A stretch of 64,000 bases of DNA from Caryophanales bacterium UBA2298 (GTDB taxonomy: Bacteria; Bacillota_I; Bacilli_A; Izemoplasmatales; Hujiaoplasmataceae), in the NCBI GenBank assembly GCA_002345425.1, contig DDWA01000011.1, positions 17,832-81,831 on the forward strand. Reading direction: 5' to 3'. A program made the position numbers and the translations under genes. Below, one piece after another: positions 35,340 through 43,962 of this stretch (its first letter is position 1; every line of letters begins with the position of its first letter). The notes under the pieces are model-generated. The model was not told the origin of the DNA, did not search any database, and worked only from the letters and a program-made list of their open reading frames with translations.

Positions 35340-35666
35340 TTAAACTCCTACTTGTTTTCTTTCAAAAAACAATTTTTCTATTTGATAATATTCTCGATCC
35401 TCTTTATGCATAACATGAACAATAATATCCTCTAAATCAATCAAAACCCAACGATTCTCAAGTGCGCCTTCAACATGCATAGTTGTTATTTCTGGAAAAG
35501 CTTGCTTAACATGATCAATAGCGGCGTGAACCTGTCTTTCAGACGTAGCTGTCGCTATCACTTGAAAATCAAAAAAAGGTGAGAACTCAGTAAAATCGTA
35601 AATAATAATATCCTTCAATTTTAAAGCGTTTAAAGCTTCATAAACTCTCTTAAGTTTTTCAGTCAT
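35340..35666 (-). CDS. rsfS: Ribosomal silencing factor RsfS
   Basis: 108 residues. The family core is evident: KDIIIYDFTEFSPFFDFQVIATATSERQ and a later VEGALENRWVLIDLEDIIVHVMH. RsfS binds ribosomal protein uL14 and blocks subunit joining under starvation. The ATG at 35666 follows GGAGG by six bases and overlaps yqeK by eight bases. Conserved yqeK-rsfS-yqeM order. Confidence 0.94.
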   Translation of the reverse strand: MTEKLKRVYEALNALKLKDIIIYDFTEFSPFFDFQVIATATSERQVHAAIDHVKQAFPEITTMHVEGALENRWVLIDLEDIIVHVMHKEDREYYQIEKLFFERKQVGV

Positions 35667-36249
35667 TAAATTCCTCCACTTCACTTTCATAATCTTTTAT
35701 AGCTAAATCTGTTAAATCAGAGATAGCTTTATTATTTTTAATTAAGTAAGCTTTTGTTTGTAACATAATATTGTAAACTGACTTATTTAAATCAACTCTC
35801 GCTAATTCTCTTAAATCGTCAGTTACAAAATCTCTTTTTTCTTCAATATAATCACTGACAAAAACGATCTTTTCTAACATTGACATTTTCGGTCTACCGC
35901 TACAGTGATAAGTTATCGCATTTAAAACATCTTGATCTTGAATTTCAAATTTAACTTTTGCTAGAGCGGCAGCTGAATAAGCATGTAAACAAGGAATGGG
36001 AACTTGATTTAAAACATCTTTATCAAACATCTTACTTGCTAAAGTATAATTTTCTTTAAAATCCAACATTTTTGTTGCATCATGCAATAATACTGCAACC
36101 TTTAAAGCGTTTTTATCAACAACAAATATTTCTCCTAAATCAAGTGCTACTTTAAGAACATTCATGATGTGTTGCAATCTGGCTTGATCTTGGAGAAATT
36201 CATTTTTTAAATATTCATTAATTTTATTTATTGTTTCACTATTTATCAT
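35659..36249 (-). CDS. yqeK: HD-domain hydrolase YqeK (Ap4A hydrolase)
   Basis: 196 residues of the HD superfamily: LQHIMNVLKVALDLG gives the first His, LLHDATK the HD pair, and HAYSAAALAK with ITYHCSGRPKMS the later ligands. YqeK proteins are symmetrical diadenosine tetraphosphatases in Gram-positives. Usually nadD lies directly upstream; here the neighbour is yqeH, with a 4-base ATGA overlap. Confidence 0.93.
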   Translation of the reverse strand: MINSETINKINEYLKNEFLQDQARLQHIMNVLKVALDLGEIFVVDKNALKVAVLLHDATKMLDFKENYTLASKMFDKDVLNQVPIPCLHAYSAAALAKVKFEIQDQDVLNAITYHCSGRPKMSMLEKIVFVSDYIEEKRDFVTDDLRELARVDLNKSVYNIMLQTKAYLIKNNKAISDLTDLAIKDYESEVEEFND

Positions 36250-37364
36250 ATAATCGCTAACCTAGTATAAACACCAACTACAAAAGGTGCATATGCTCTA
36301 ACACAGAATGGTGCTCTTATTGTCACAAAGCCTAGTCCTGAAAAAACAATATCGTATTTCTGATTGTCACGAATTCTAAATTCGTGATAAATCCATTTCG
36401 GCACATCTTCATCTTTGCTAAAAGGTGGTGACAATAAAGAATAGAGTTTATCACAATATAATTTATCAGCCTTAGCCGTTTTAGTTCGATGAATGTTAAG
36501 TGTATTCGCAAAGAAAGTAACGACACTGATGACATCTCCTGTTTCACCAGAGATGATATCTAATCTTGCTAATCCACCAAAGAATAATGTTTGTCCTTCG
36601 TTAAGTTGATAAACCATTGGTTTAATCTCTCTTGTAGGAACAGTTAATTTGTATGATGGTCTAGAAAGATAATGCATATACTGATGTTTGTTGATAACAC
36701 CAGGAGTATCGTAGATATAGGTCCCATCTAATAATTGAAAACCGATTAATCCAATTGTCGTTTGCGGTGATAAAGATTCCGTGATAATATCAGAAGCAGC
36801 ACCTAAATATCTTCTTAATATCTGATTGACAATCCTTGATTTACCAACATTGGAAGATCCCACAATATAGACATTTCTATTGCCCTTATATTGATAGATT
36901 TTTTCCATTAACTCGTCAAAATTGTCACCGTACTTAGCTGACAATAAAACGGAATCTAAAACGGAAAAACCTTGAGAATTCAACATCACTTGAAGCCAAC
37001 TCAAAATTCTTGAAGGCTTAACATTTTTAGGTAAAAGATCCATTTTGTTACCGACAAGAATAACATCTTCATTCCCTGTAAGTTCTTTGATTGCGGGTAC
37101 GAAAGAACCAGAAAAATCGAAGATATCAACAATCTTAACGATTAATGCATCTTCAGATTTAATTTTTTCAATTACTTGTAAATAATCTGTATTGGAAACA
37201 GTGTAAGGAAAAACTTCAGAATAATGTCTAATCCTAAAACATCTTTGACAGACAACTTCCTCCGGGTTCTTTGAACTCAATAATTCCACATTGATATATC
37301 CGGGTAATTTATTATCTTCGTTTTGTATCAATGCTCCACAGCCTTTGCAAAACAGTTCTGACAT
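36246..37364 (-). CDS. yqeH: Ribosome biogenesis GTPase YqeH
   Basis: 372 residues. An N-terminal zinc finger (CKGC near residue 6, CQRC near 38) is followed by a circularly permuted GTPase domain: VGNKMDL (G4) comes before GSSNVGKSRIVN (G1) and DTPGV (G3). It assists 30S assembly. Ends in TGA within the yqeK start, a 4-base overlap, and starts three bases after yqeG. aroE and yhbY, which normally follow it, are missing. Confidence 0.95.
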   Translation of the reverse strand: MSELFCKGCGALIQNEDNKLPGYINVELLSSKNPEEVVCQRCFRIRHYSEVFPYTVSNTDYLQVIEKIKSEDALIVKIVDIFDFSGSFVPAIKELTGNEDVILVGNKMDLLPKNVKPSRILSWLQVMLNSQGFSVLDSVLLSAKYGDNFDELMEKIYQYKGNRNVYIVGSSNVGKSRIVNQILRRYLGAASDIITESLSPQTTIGLIGFQLLDGTYIYDTPGVINKHQYMHYLSRPSYKLTVPTREIKPMVYQLNEGQTLFFGGLARLDIISGETGDVISVVTFFANTLNIHRTKTAKADKLYCDKLYSLLSPPFSKDEDVPKWIYHEFRIRDNQKYDIVFSGLGFVTIRAPFCVRAYAPFVVGVYTRLAII

Positions 37365-37367
37365 AGC

Positions 37368-37928
37368 CTACCTCTTCTCAGTTAATTTTAATCGTTCGTA
37401 AAACTCGTAATCGTTTCTCCTTAATCGTTGTAAAATTTTCTTTTCTAAATGTCTATTATATTTGGTATACCATTTTTCACTATTTCTTTTAATTGCGTCA
37501 ACCACAATTACATAGAACCCCATGCGTTTACCGCCTAAGACATCGGTCATAAACTGATCGCCAATCAAACAAACGGTTTTTGGGTCTGGATAACCTACTT
37601 TCTTTAAAGCTCTTTTAAACCCCGATTTAAAAGGTTTTTGAGCGCTATAAACATATCTGCTTTCCACCATATTGGCAAATAACTTAACTCTTCCTTTTTT
37701 GTTATTGGAGATAATAAAGACTTGAAATTCCAATTTGTGAAGATTATCAAACAACGCTAAAGTCTTTTGATCAGCTTCATGGATATCATAAGGAATCAAA
37801 GTATTGTCTAAATCGATAAATATATTTTCGATGCCTAAAGTTTTTAATTTTTTAAAATCTACATCAAACACAGTTTTTTTATAATCGTCTGGATAGAAAT
37901 ATTTCTTTTTAAATAGTAGTTCAATCAT
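37368..37928 (-). CDS. yqeG: HAD-IIIA family phosphatase YqeG
   Basis: 186 residues. FIDLDNTLIPYD near residue 35 is HAD motif I, FIISNNKKGR motif II, and KPFKSGFKRALKKVGYPDP with CLIGDQFMTDVLGG motifs III and IV. Homologues include the phosphatidylglycerophosphate phosphatase GEP4 group; the bacterial substrate is not established. It is first in the yqeG-yqeM transcription unit. GGAGG lies seven bases before ATG. Confidence 0.92.
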   Translation of the reverse strand: MIELLFKKKYFYPDDYKKTVFDVDFKKLKTLGIENIFIDLDNTLIPYDIHEADQKTLALFDNLHKLEFQVFIISNNKKGRVKLFANMVESRYVYSAQKPFKSGFKRALKKVGYPDPKTVCLIGDQFMTDVLGGKRMGFYVIVVDAIKRNSEKWYTKYNRHLEKKILQRLRRNDYEFYERLKLTEKR

Positions 37929-37952
37929 GATTTTCCTCCAAATATCACTTAT

Positions 37953-37981
37953 ATTATACCTAATTTATGCACAAATGTCTA
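37953..37981 (-). promoter_or_regulatory. Promoter of the yqeG operon
   Basis: TAGACA (37976-37981), 17 bases, TATAAT (37953-37958), about 25 bases before ATG. Confidence 0.65.
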
Positions 37982-38033
37982 TTTTTTTTCGCTTGGCAAA
38001 TGTTCATTTATAAAATCCTGATAATTAACAAAA

Positions 38034-38063
38034 ATATAGACGCATTTTTTGATTGGTCTATAT
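38034..38063 (-). terminator. Terminator at the end of the alaS-mtnN gene block
   Basis: ATATAGAC (38034-38041) pairs with GTCTATAT (38056-38063); T-rich sequence follows on the minus strand. It overlaps the stop codon. Confidence 0.6.
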
Positions 38064-38726
38064 TTCATATAACTTCATTATTTTATTTAATTCTTTTTTT
38101 ATTTCTCGGTATTTAGGTTCATATTTCAGCAAGAGATTATAAAATATTTTTTGATGATTTCCTACTTTTAAATGAACTATTTCGTGAATTAAAACTGCTC
38201 TTAAATATTTCGGGTCAAGTCTAGCAAGAATACTATTAAGATTAATACTCTTTGTACTCTTCTTACAACTTCCTAATCTTGTTTTCATCAATCTTGATTT
38301 TAATCTCAATCCTGAGAAATTAATCTCATTAATTAAGTATTTCAGTTCATTATCAATTAAATCTTGGGCATGATTAATTGTCGCTGAAATATAATATTTT
38401 TCAATTTGTTCATCTGTAAAATTCTTAGGTATAAACATCAGTTTTTCTTCTATTTTTAGAGCTTTTCCATCACTAATAACCATCTTATAACTTTTACCCC
38501 AAAATTCAAAAACTGCTCGTGAGTAAAGTTGTTTAAAATTAATCTCATTATGTTTAATTACGAAATCTTTATGCTTTTGGATAAACAACTCAATATCAAC
38601 AATTTTAAATGATTTTGGCGATGTAATTGTAATTAAATTACCTTTGACTCTCATATACATATTTTTATTTTTTTTGAAAAAAACTTGATAATAAAATAGT
38701 TTATTATCAAGTACAATTTTATTCAT
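38058..38726 (-). CDS. YgjP-like metallopeptidase (DUF45/M48 type)
   Basis: 223 residues or 222 from the preferred ATG at 38726. LIHEIVHLKVGNHQKIF provides HExxH and the third ligand His, preceded by RLGSCKKSTKSINLN, which matches the WGSC...NW.L block of the YgjP family though the Trp is replaced. Members are found beside restriction systems or alone, with unknown substrates. GAGGT is six bases upstream. It overlaps mtnN by eight bases, so it belongs to the same transcript. Such a gene is not part of this cluster in Bacillus. Confidence 0.85.
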   Translation of the reverse strand: MNKIVLDNKLFYYQVFFKKNKNMYMRVKGNLITITSPKSFKIVDIELFIQKHKDFVIKHNEINFKQLYSRAVFEFWGKSYKMVISDGKALKIEEKLMFIPKNFTDEQIEKYYISATINHAQDLIDNELKYLINEINFSGLRLKSRLMKTRLGSCKKSTKSINLNSILARLDPKYLRAVLIHEIVHLKVGNHQKIFYNLLLKYEPKYREIKKELNKIMKLYEI

Positions 38727-39414
38727 CAACTACCTCAAGAAAAGCTAGGACAAACTCAGATGTTTTCGAAGCAACTGACTTTACTACATCACGATAGTTT
38801 TTAGGTTGGTCAGGAGTATCGACAACATCAGAAACACCTCTGATAGAAACAAATGGACGGTTAAACTTGAAAGCAGTCAATCCGATGGCCATTCCTTCCA
38901 TTTCCACTCCTAAGATATTATCGACTTGTTTTTGAATCTTAGTCAAATCTTTTTTCTTTGTAACGAATTTATCTCCAGAAACTAAATTACCAACCATATA
39001 TTTATAACCAAGATTATCAAAAATCTTTTTAGCCTTAGTCAAATAATCATGATTAATTTTAACAATCAACGGATCACTTCCCATTTGACCGTAAGGCACA
39101 TCATCAATTTCTGTCAAAGATACATCAAAATATGAGATGCCGCTAGCAATAATAATATCACCAATTTCAATCGGCGATAATCCACCGGCTACACCAGTGT
39201 TAATTATTAATCTAACATCAAATTTATCAATCAAAATTGTTGTTGTGATAGCAGCGTTAACTTTACCAATTCCTGACTTCACAATAACAACGTTATGGTT
39301 CTTTATTTTGCCGATATAAAATGTCTTATCCGCAATAATTTCTGTTCTAGCAATAATCATATGTTGAAAGAAATAATTCAACTCATAATCTATTGCGCCA
39401 ATGATACCTATCAT
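38719..39414 (-). CDS. mtnN: 5'-methylthioadenosine/S-adenosylhomocysteine nucleosidase
   Basis: 231 residues. IGIIGAIDYEL, TGVAGGL near residue 75, VEMEGMAI with the catalytic Glu and VRGVSD-like SIRGVSDVVD with the catalytic Asp are all present. It cleaves MTA and SAH to free adenine, removing the by-product of the methyltransferases nearby. The second ATG (39414) is preferred because GGGGTG is seven bases upstream. Confidence 0.95.
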   Translation of the reverse strand: MIGIIGAIDYELNYFFQHMIIARTEIIADKTFYIGKIKNHNVVIVKSGIGKVNAAITTTILIDKFDVRLIINTGVAGGLSPIEIGDIIIASGISYFDVSLTEIDDVPYGQMGSDPLIVKINHDYLTKAKKIFDNLGYKYMVGNLVSGDKFVTKKKDLTKIQKQVDNILGVEMEGMAIGLTAFKFNRPFVSIRGVSDVVDTPDQPKNYRDVVKSVASKTSEFVLAFLEVVDE

Positions 39415-39429
39415 TATCATTCACCCCTA

Positions 39430-39462
39430 AATTAAAAAGAAAAATGTCTTCTTCTTTTAATT
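39430..39462 (-). terminator. Possible terminator after greA
   Basis: AATTAAAAAGAA and TTCTTTTAATT arms with one bulged base. Leaves mtnN either with weak read-through or an unseen promoter. Confidence 0.4.
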
Positions 39463-39931
39463 ATTTAACATCAATTATTTCTACAGTAATTTCTTGTCCG
39501 GTTTCTGATTTGTAAGTAACTACTTTACCCTTTTTAGTGCCAATGATAGCTTTACCAAGTGGTGATTCATTAGAGACCTTCTTTTGTATCGGATTAGCTT
39601 CCAATTTACCAACTATAGTAAACTCAATTTCTAAATTGTTGTGAGCAAATTTAACAACTACAGTTTTACCCATACCAATAACACGAGAACGGTTGTTTTC
39701 TTTGATAATTTCTGAATTTTTTAGAATATTTTCAATCTCTTTAATTCTCGCTTCAATTCGAGCTTGTTCATCTCTCGCTGCGTCATAATCAGCGTTTTCT
39801 GATAAATCGCCTTGAGCTCTAGCTTCTTTCAAAGCTTCAAGATTCGCATTACGTTTATCACCTTTTAATTCTTCTAATTCTGCTTTTAATTGCTCGTAAC
39901 CGGCTTCGGTTAATTTATAAGTATTTTCCAT
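39461..39931 (-). CDS. greA: Transcription elongation factor GreA
   Basis: 156 residues. The N-terminal coiled coil has KEARAQGDLSENADYDAAR with the catalytic acidic tip (residues about 40-48), and the C-terminal FKBP-like domain ends SPLGKAIIGTKKGKVV. It stimulates RNA polymerase to cut back-tracked RNA. GGAG is about seven bases before ATG. It follows udk by 39 bases, as in Bacillus. Confidence 0.97.
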   Translation of the reverse strand: MENTYKLTEAGYEQLKAELEELKGDKRNANLEALKEARAQGDLSENADYDAARDEQARIEARIKEIENILKNSEIIKENNRSRVIGMGKTVVVKFAHNNLEIEFTIVGKLEANPIQKKVSNESPLGKAIIGTKKGKVVTYKSETGQEITVEIIDVK

Positions 39932-39970
39932 CTATAACTCCTTTTTTAACGCATATTATTATATCATAAT

Positions 39971-40591
39971 TTATTTATTTAAGATAGTGATAATTTTAGC
40001 CTTAATCAAATCAACGGCAACATCGTGAGAGTAATCATTAGGGATAATTATATCAGCATATCTTTTAGTCGGTTTGACAAATGCGTGGTGCATCGGTTTA
40101 ACAGTACTTAAATACTGATTTAAAACATGATCTAGGGTTCTGCCTCTTTCAGTAGTATCCCTTTTTATCCTTCTGATCAATCTGATATCATCATCAGCTT
40201 CAACATAGATTTTAATGTCAGCTAGATTTCTAATTCTCTCATCTTCTAAAACTAGAATCCCTTCCAAGATGATAATCTCAGCTGGATAAATTTTTTCCGT
40301 GACCTTCGTTCGGTTTAATTCCACGAAGTCATAAGTCGGTTTATCAATCGCCTTATTATTAATCAAGTCAAGAACGTGTTGATAGAATAAATCGTTGTCT
40401 AAAGAAAGCGGATGATCATAATTGATTTTCCTTCTTTCTTCCATCGTTTTATCCGATTCATCTTTGTAATAATCATCATGTCTAATAACTTCAATCTTTT
40501 CCGCATTAAAGTTTAACATGATTTTGTTGACAACGGTGGTTTTCCCCGAAGAAGACCCTCCGGCAACCGCGATAATTACAGGTTTACTCAT
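39971..40591 (-). CDS. udk: Uridine/cytidine kinase
   Basis: 206 residues. Walker A GGSSSGKTT near residue 11, HDDYYKDESDKT, NYDHPLSLDNDLF and RRIKRDTTERGRT lid. It phosphorylates uridine and cytidine with ATP or GTP for salvage. GGAGGG is seven bases before ATG; the start overlaps trhP2 by eight bases. Confidence 0.96.
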   Translation of the reverse strand: MSKPVIIAVAGGSSSGKTTVVNKIMLNFNAEKIEVIRHDDYYKDESDKTMEERRKINYDHPLSLDNDLFYQHVLDLINNKAIDKPTYDFVELNRTKVTEKIYPAEIIILEGILVLEDERIRNLADIKIYVEADDDIRLIRRIKRDTTERGRTLDHVLNQYLSTVKPMHHAFVKPTKRYADIIIPNDYSHDVAVDLIKAKIITILNK

Positions 40592-41774
40592 CTTTAACCC
40601 TCCTGATAATACTGTACTTAGGTACAGAAACTGGCAGTTTTACCACCACTGTTTGCAGTGGATGTCTAGCTGCATCAAGCTCATTGTTTTCTTCATCAAA
40701 AATCTTTTCAACTTTGAATTGAACAATATTCTTATTCGGAGTAAATACTTCTAAAGTATCTCCTGGACTAAAATAATTTCTTTGTTCAAGATATAAAGTC
40801 TTTGAATTATTGTCATACTCTTTGACTATCCCCACAAATTCTTTTGTCGGAACTTCACTTCTTTGATTATATAGCTGCTGTTCAATAGTTGTATCCCCAG
40901 CAAAGAACCCATAAGAAGTTTGTCTGTTCTCCGCTTTATTGATTTCGTTTTGATAAAAACTCATATCTCTTAAACTATTATTATAATAATCGTCAATTAA
41001 CATTCGATAAGCACTGACAACAGTAGCAATATAATGAATTGATTTCATTCTGCCTTCAATCTTTAAAGAACTTACGCCAATTCTTAATAAATCTTGTACA
41101 TAATCAGTTGCTTGTAAATCTTTTGATGACATTTGAAAGTCATGGTTATCGGAAAGCAATATCCCGTCTTCATAAAGATCGTATAACCATCTACAAGTAT
41201 GAGCGCAACCGCCACGATTAGCATCTCTTAAAACAGTATAATTAGATAACGTACATCTGCCGGAATAAGAAACACACATGCCTCCGTGAATAAAGATTTC
41301 TAAGTCAGCTTTTGAATTTTCTTTTACTTTTTCTATTTCTAAAAGTGATAATTCCCTAGCTAGTACTACTCTTTTTATTCCTTCGTCATAAAAGTAATTT
41401 GTTAAAAGCGAATTAGTCACAGAAAATTGCGTTGACAAATGAATTTCTAAATTAGATAAAATTTTAGCTCTTTCTATCACAATCATACTTGAACAGATAA
41501 TCGCATCGACATTGATACTATCTAGATAAAGCAAATATTCATCAAGACCCTGAATATCGTCATCATGAAAAACGATATTCATTGTTATATAAACTTTCTT
41601 ATTTAAATCATGAGCGAAATCAACTAATTCTTTAATCGTTTCTAAATCAAAATTAGAAGCTCTTGCTCTTAAAGAAAACTGTTTACCACCGATATAAACA
41701 GCATCCGCTCCATAAATCAAAGCAATCTTAGCTTTTTCAAGATTACCTGCTGGAGCTAATAACTCAGTTCTCAT
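40584..41774 (-). CDS. trhP2: U32 family tRNA uridine hydroxylase, subunit 2 (YrrO)
   Basis: 396 residues. ELLAPAGNLEKAK starts the TIM-barrel, and the U32 signature IHGGMCVSYSGRCTLSNY with ANRGGCAHTCRW carries the four Cys that hold a cluster in the TrhP family. With its neighbour it converts uridine-34 of certain tRNAs to 5-hydroxyuridine using prephenate, as shown for Bacillus YrrN/YrrO. The ATG overlaps trhP1 by 11 bases. The gene order trmR-trhP1-trhP2-udk is the Bacillus order. Confidence 0.92.
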   Translation of the reverse strand: MRTELLAPAGNLEKAKIALIYGADAVYIGGKQFSLRARASNFDLETIKELVDFAHDLNKKVYITMNIVFHDDDIQGLDEYLLYLDSINVDAIICSSMIVIERAKILSNLEIHLSTQFSVTNSLLTNYFYDEGIKRVVLARELSLLEIEKVKENSKADLEIFIHGGMCVSYSGRCTLSNYTVLRDANRGGCAHTCRWLYDLYEDGILLSDNHDFQMSSKDLQATDYVQDLLRIGVSSLKIEGRMKSIHYIATVVSAYRMLIDDYYNNSLRDMSFYQNEINKAENRQTSYGFFAGDTTIEQQLYNQRSEVPTKEFVGIVKEYDNNSKTLYLEQRNYFSPGDTLEVFTPNKNIVQFKVEKIFDEENNELDAARHPLQTVVVKLPVSVPKYSIIRRVKDE

Positions 41775-42633
41775 TTAATTCACCCTTGATTTTTTCAGTA
41801 TATTGATAGTAAAAACCTTTATTGTATTTATCTTTATACTTATCTAAAAATTCATTCATATAAGTACTAGTTTTATAAGCTAAAAGACTATCATAATATT
41901 CTTGATCATCAATAAAAATTCTTTCGACAAAGAAATCGTCTAAATACTGCTTTAAAACATCTAGCTCATTGAAAGATTCCAAAGCTTTATCTCTAAAGAT
42001 ATGCGTACCGCCATCATCTTCAAAAATCGGATAAAGACTATCTGGTCGCATTTCTTCTTTCAATCTAAACTTATCATTATTTTTTATATTATTATAGTCA
42101 ACACCTTTATAAATAAAATAATTACTCAATAAACCTCTTTTGGAGTAAAACATATCCAGATAACCATGTCCAATCAATGAAATCTCAGTAACTTTATTTT
42201 TAAAGATATTAGTGATTTCTTCTAAAGTTATTTCTTTTGAAATAGTAATGCCTTTAATCGCTTTTCTGTGAAAATATTCGTTATCAAAACTACTGGTATT
42301 CATCGTTCCGGGTTGATAGATTATTTTATTTTCTAAGCCTAACTTCTTAGCCATAACCATAACTGTCATATCACCGCAAACAATACCGGTGATTTTATCA
42401 TTATTCGCTTTATTCAATATCATTTCTAGCATTTCTAAATCAGTCTCATGAATCATTTTATTAATTAAAAGATAAACTTCTTTCTCATAAGTTATGATTT
42501 TATCCAAATCACTAAATAATTCACCGTTTATCTGCTTAACAGCTAAAGGCGTATCAACCAAAAAAACGTCAACGCCTAAGTTGATCAATTTTTCAATTTC
42601 CATGAAGTTTTTGAGCCTAGCTACTACTCTCAT
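41764..42633 (-). CDS. trhP1: U32 family tRNA hydroxylase partner, subunit 1 (YrrN)
   Basis: 289 residues of the U32 TIM-barrel fold. The region SLIGHGYLDMFYSKRGLLSN occupies the place of the U32 signature but lacks its cysteines, so it is probably the non-cluster partner of trhP2. The ATG at 42633 follows AGGTG by four bases; longer frames upstream would run into trmR without a ribosome site. It ends in TGA inside the trhP2 start. Confidence 0.88.
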   Translation of the reverse strand: MRVVARLKNFMEIEKLINLGVDVFLVDTPLAVKQINGELFSDLDKIITYEKEVYLLINKMIHETDLEMLEMILNKANNDKITGIVCGDMTVMVMAKKLGLENKIIYQPGTMNTSSFDNEYFHRKAIKGITISKEITLEEITNIFKNKVTEISLIGHGYLDMFYSKRGLLSNYFIYKGVDYNNIKNNDKFRLKEEMRPDSLYPIFEDDGGTHIFRDKALESFNELDVLKQYLDDFFVERIFIDDQEYYDSLLAYKTSTYMNEFLDKYKDKYNKGFYYQYTEKIKGELNEN

Positions 42634-42640
42634 AAAACAC

Positions 42641-43255
42641 CTATTTCTTAATTGATATCGACATACCATCGCCAATTTCATAGATGTAAGTATCAAAATC
42701 AGGATGGCTAATTAATTTTTCGTTAAATTTAGCAATTTTCATTACTAAACTTTTAACTCTTTTTCCACTAGCAACGTTAGGAGTTTCAACTAAACCATGA
42801 AACAACAAGTTATCACAAACAACTATAGCTCCACTATTCAAATTGTCTTTAAACTTTTCTAGAAACTTCAGATATTGGGCTTTAGCTGCGTCGATAAAAA
42901 GTAAATCATAAAAACCTTCAACATTAACTTTTAAAGCATCGCCGTGAATAATCTTAATCTTTTTATCTAATTTAGCTTCAGAAATATTTTCCATAGCTTT
43001 AATAAAAGCTGACTCATCTTTTTCAATGGTTGTCACTTCTACAAAACCATTAAGCGCCATCATGATGGCGCTATATCCGATTGCTGAGCCTATTTCTAAA
43101 ACCTTCTTAACTTTTCCGATTTTAATCAATTGGATAAGTAAGTTAATGCCTTCATCACTAATTATCGGTGTATCTAATTCTTTAGCCTGCAATAAAATTT
43201 TTTTAATTATTGCTGGCTGTGTTTTTTTGTTGATTGAAGCTAAATACTTATTCAT
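42641..43255 (-). CDS. trmR: tRNA 5-hydroxyuridine methyltransferase TrmR (YrrM)
   Basis: 204 residues of the O-methyltransferase 3 (COMT-like) family: VLEIGSAIGYSAIMMA is motif I, LLFIDAAKAQYLKF the metal-binding Asp region, and VVCDNLLFHGLV the second metal-site segment. In Bacillus it methylates the ho5U made by TrhP to mo5U at position 34, which widens wobble reading. The start ATG at 43255 overlaps the DUF1292 gene by eight bases and has no clear ribosome site, suggesting coupled translation. Confidence 0.9.
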   Translation of the reverse strand: MNKYLASINKKTQPAIIKKILLQAKELDTPIISDEGINLLIQLIKIGKVKKVLEIGSAIGYSAIMMALNGFVEVTTIEKDESAFIKAMENISEAKLDKKIKIIHGDALKVNVEGFYDLLFIDAAKAQYLKFLEKFKDNLNSGAIVVCDNLLFHGLVETPNVASGKRVKSLVMKIAKFNEKLISHPDFDTYIYEIGDGMSISIKK

Positions 43256-43538
43256 GCTCGTGATCTTGATGTTTTTCTTCTTCATCCTCAAGAAAACTTT
43301 CAAGAACTTCTTCAATTAAATCCCACTCGTCATCAGTTTCAATCGGATTTAGATTACCTTCATCACCATCTTCAGGATTGAAACTAGCAGCGAAATATTC
43401 TCCTGTTTCATCATCTTTTAGTTGGTATACTAAATAAGATTTTCCAAATTCTTCTGATTCAAATGTCATAATAATAACTGCTTCTAAATCATTTCCTTGT
43501 TCATCGGTAATTATTAAAGTGTCATCATATTCTTGCAT
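43248..43538 (-). CDS. yrzB: DUF1292 protein (YrzB)
   Basis: 96 residues, very acidic, with the family core DEQGNDLEAVIIMTFESEEFGKSYLVYQL split over two strands and EEVLESFLEDEEE at the end; the C-terminus is rich in Glu and His. No function is known. Its fixed place between ruvX and the trmR genes is conserved in Bacillota. GAAAGAGAG precedes ATG. Confidence 0.9.
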   Translation of the reverse strand: MQEYDDTLIITDEQGNDLEAVIIMTFESEEFGKSYLVYQLKDDETGEYFAASFNPEDGDEGNLNPIETDDEWDLIEEVLESFLEDEEEKHQDHEHE

Positions 43539-43539
43539 A

Positions 43540-43962
43540 TTAAACTCTCTTTCTGCTATCCAAATAGCTTTGTAATATTATTGTTGCCGCAACAAAGTCA
43601 ACCTTAGTTTTTCTCTTTTTACGGCTTAAATTAGCTTGAATCATCACTGATTCAGCCATCTTAGATGTTAATCTTTCATCCCAAAGAACAACGTCTTTTT
43701 TAAACGTTTCTTCGAGCATCGTTTTAAAACTGATTGAAGACTGAGCTTGAAAGCCTATGCTACCATCCATATTCTTCGGAAGACCAAGGACGAACTTATC
43801 AATCTCTGCACTTTTAAGTATAGCAAATAATTCTTTAATTGCATATGGAAAATCATTATTTGCAAAAGTTATTGTCGTTAATTTAGTTGCAATGGTATTA
43901 GAAGGATCAGAAATAGCTACCCCTAAAGTTTTTGACCCTAGGTCTAAGCCGATAGTCCTCAT
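43540..43962 (-). CDS. ruvX: Holliday-junction resolvase-like RuvX (YqgF)
   Basis: 140 residues, RNase H fold: GLDLGSKTLGVAISD (first Asp), VLGLPKNMDGSIG, VLWDERLTS and KVDFVAATIILQSYLD. YqgF processes the 5' end of pre-16S rRNA in E. coli and is called RuvX for its likely resolvase activity. Its ATG overlaps the alaS stop as ATGA. ireB, which normally lies between alaS and ruvX, is absent. Confidence 0.95.
   Translation of the reverse strand: MRTIGLDLGSKTLGVAISDPSNTIATKLTTITFANNDFPYAIKELFAILKSAEIDKFVLGLPKNMDGSIGFQAQSSISFKTMLEETFKKDVVLWDERLTSKMAESVMIQANLSRKKRKTKVDFVAATIILQSYLDSRKRV

Noticed and set aside
42634..42696. Longer trhP1 start within trmR
   Set aside because: The added segment is trmR sequence in another frame; AGGTG before the ATG at 42633 decides the start.
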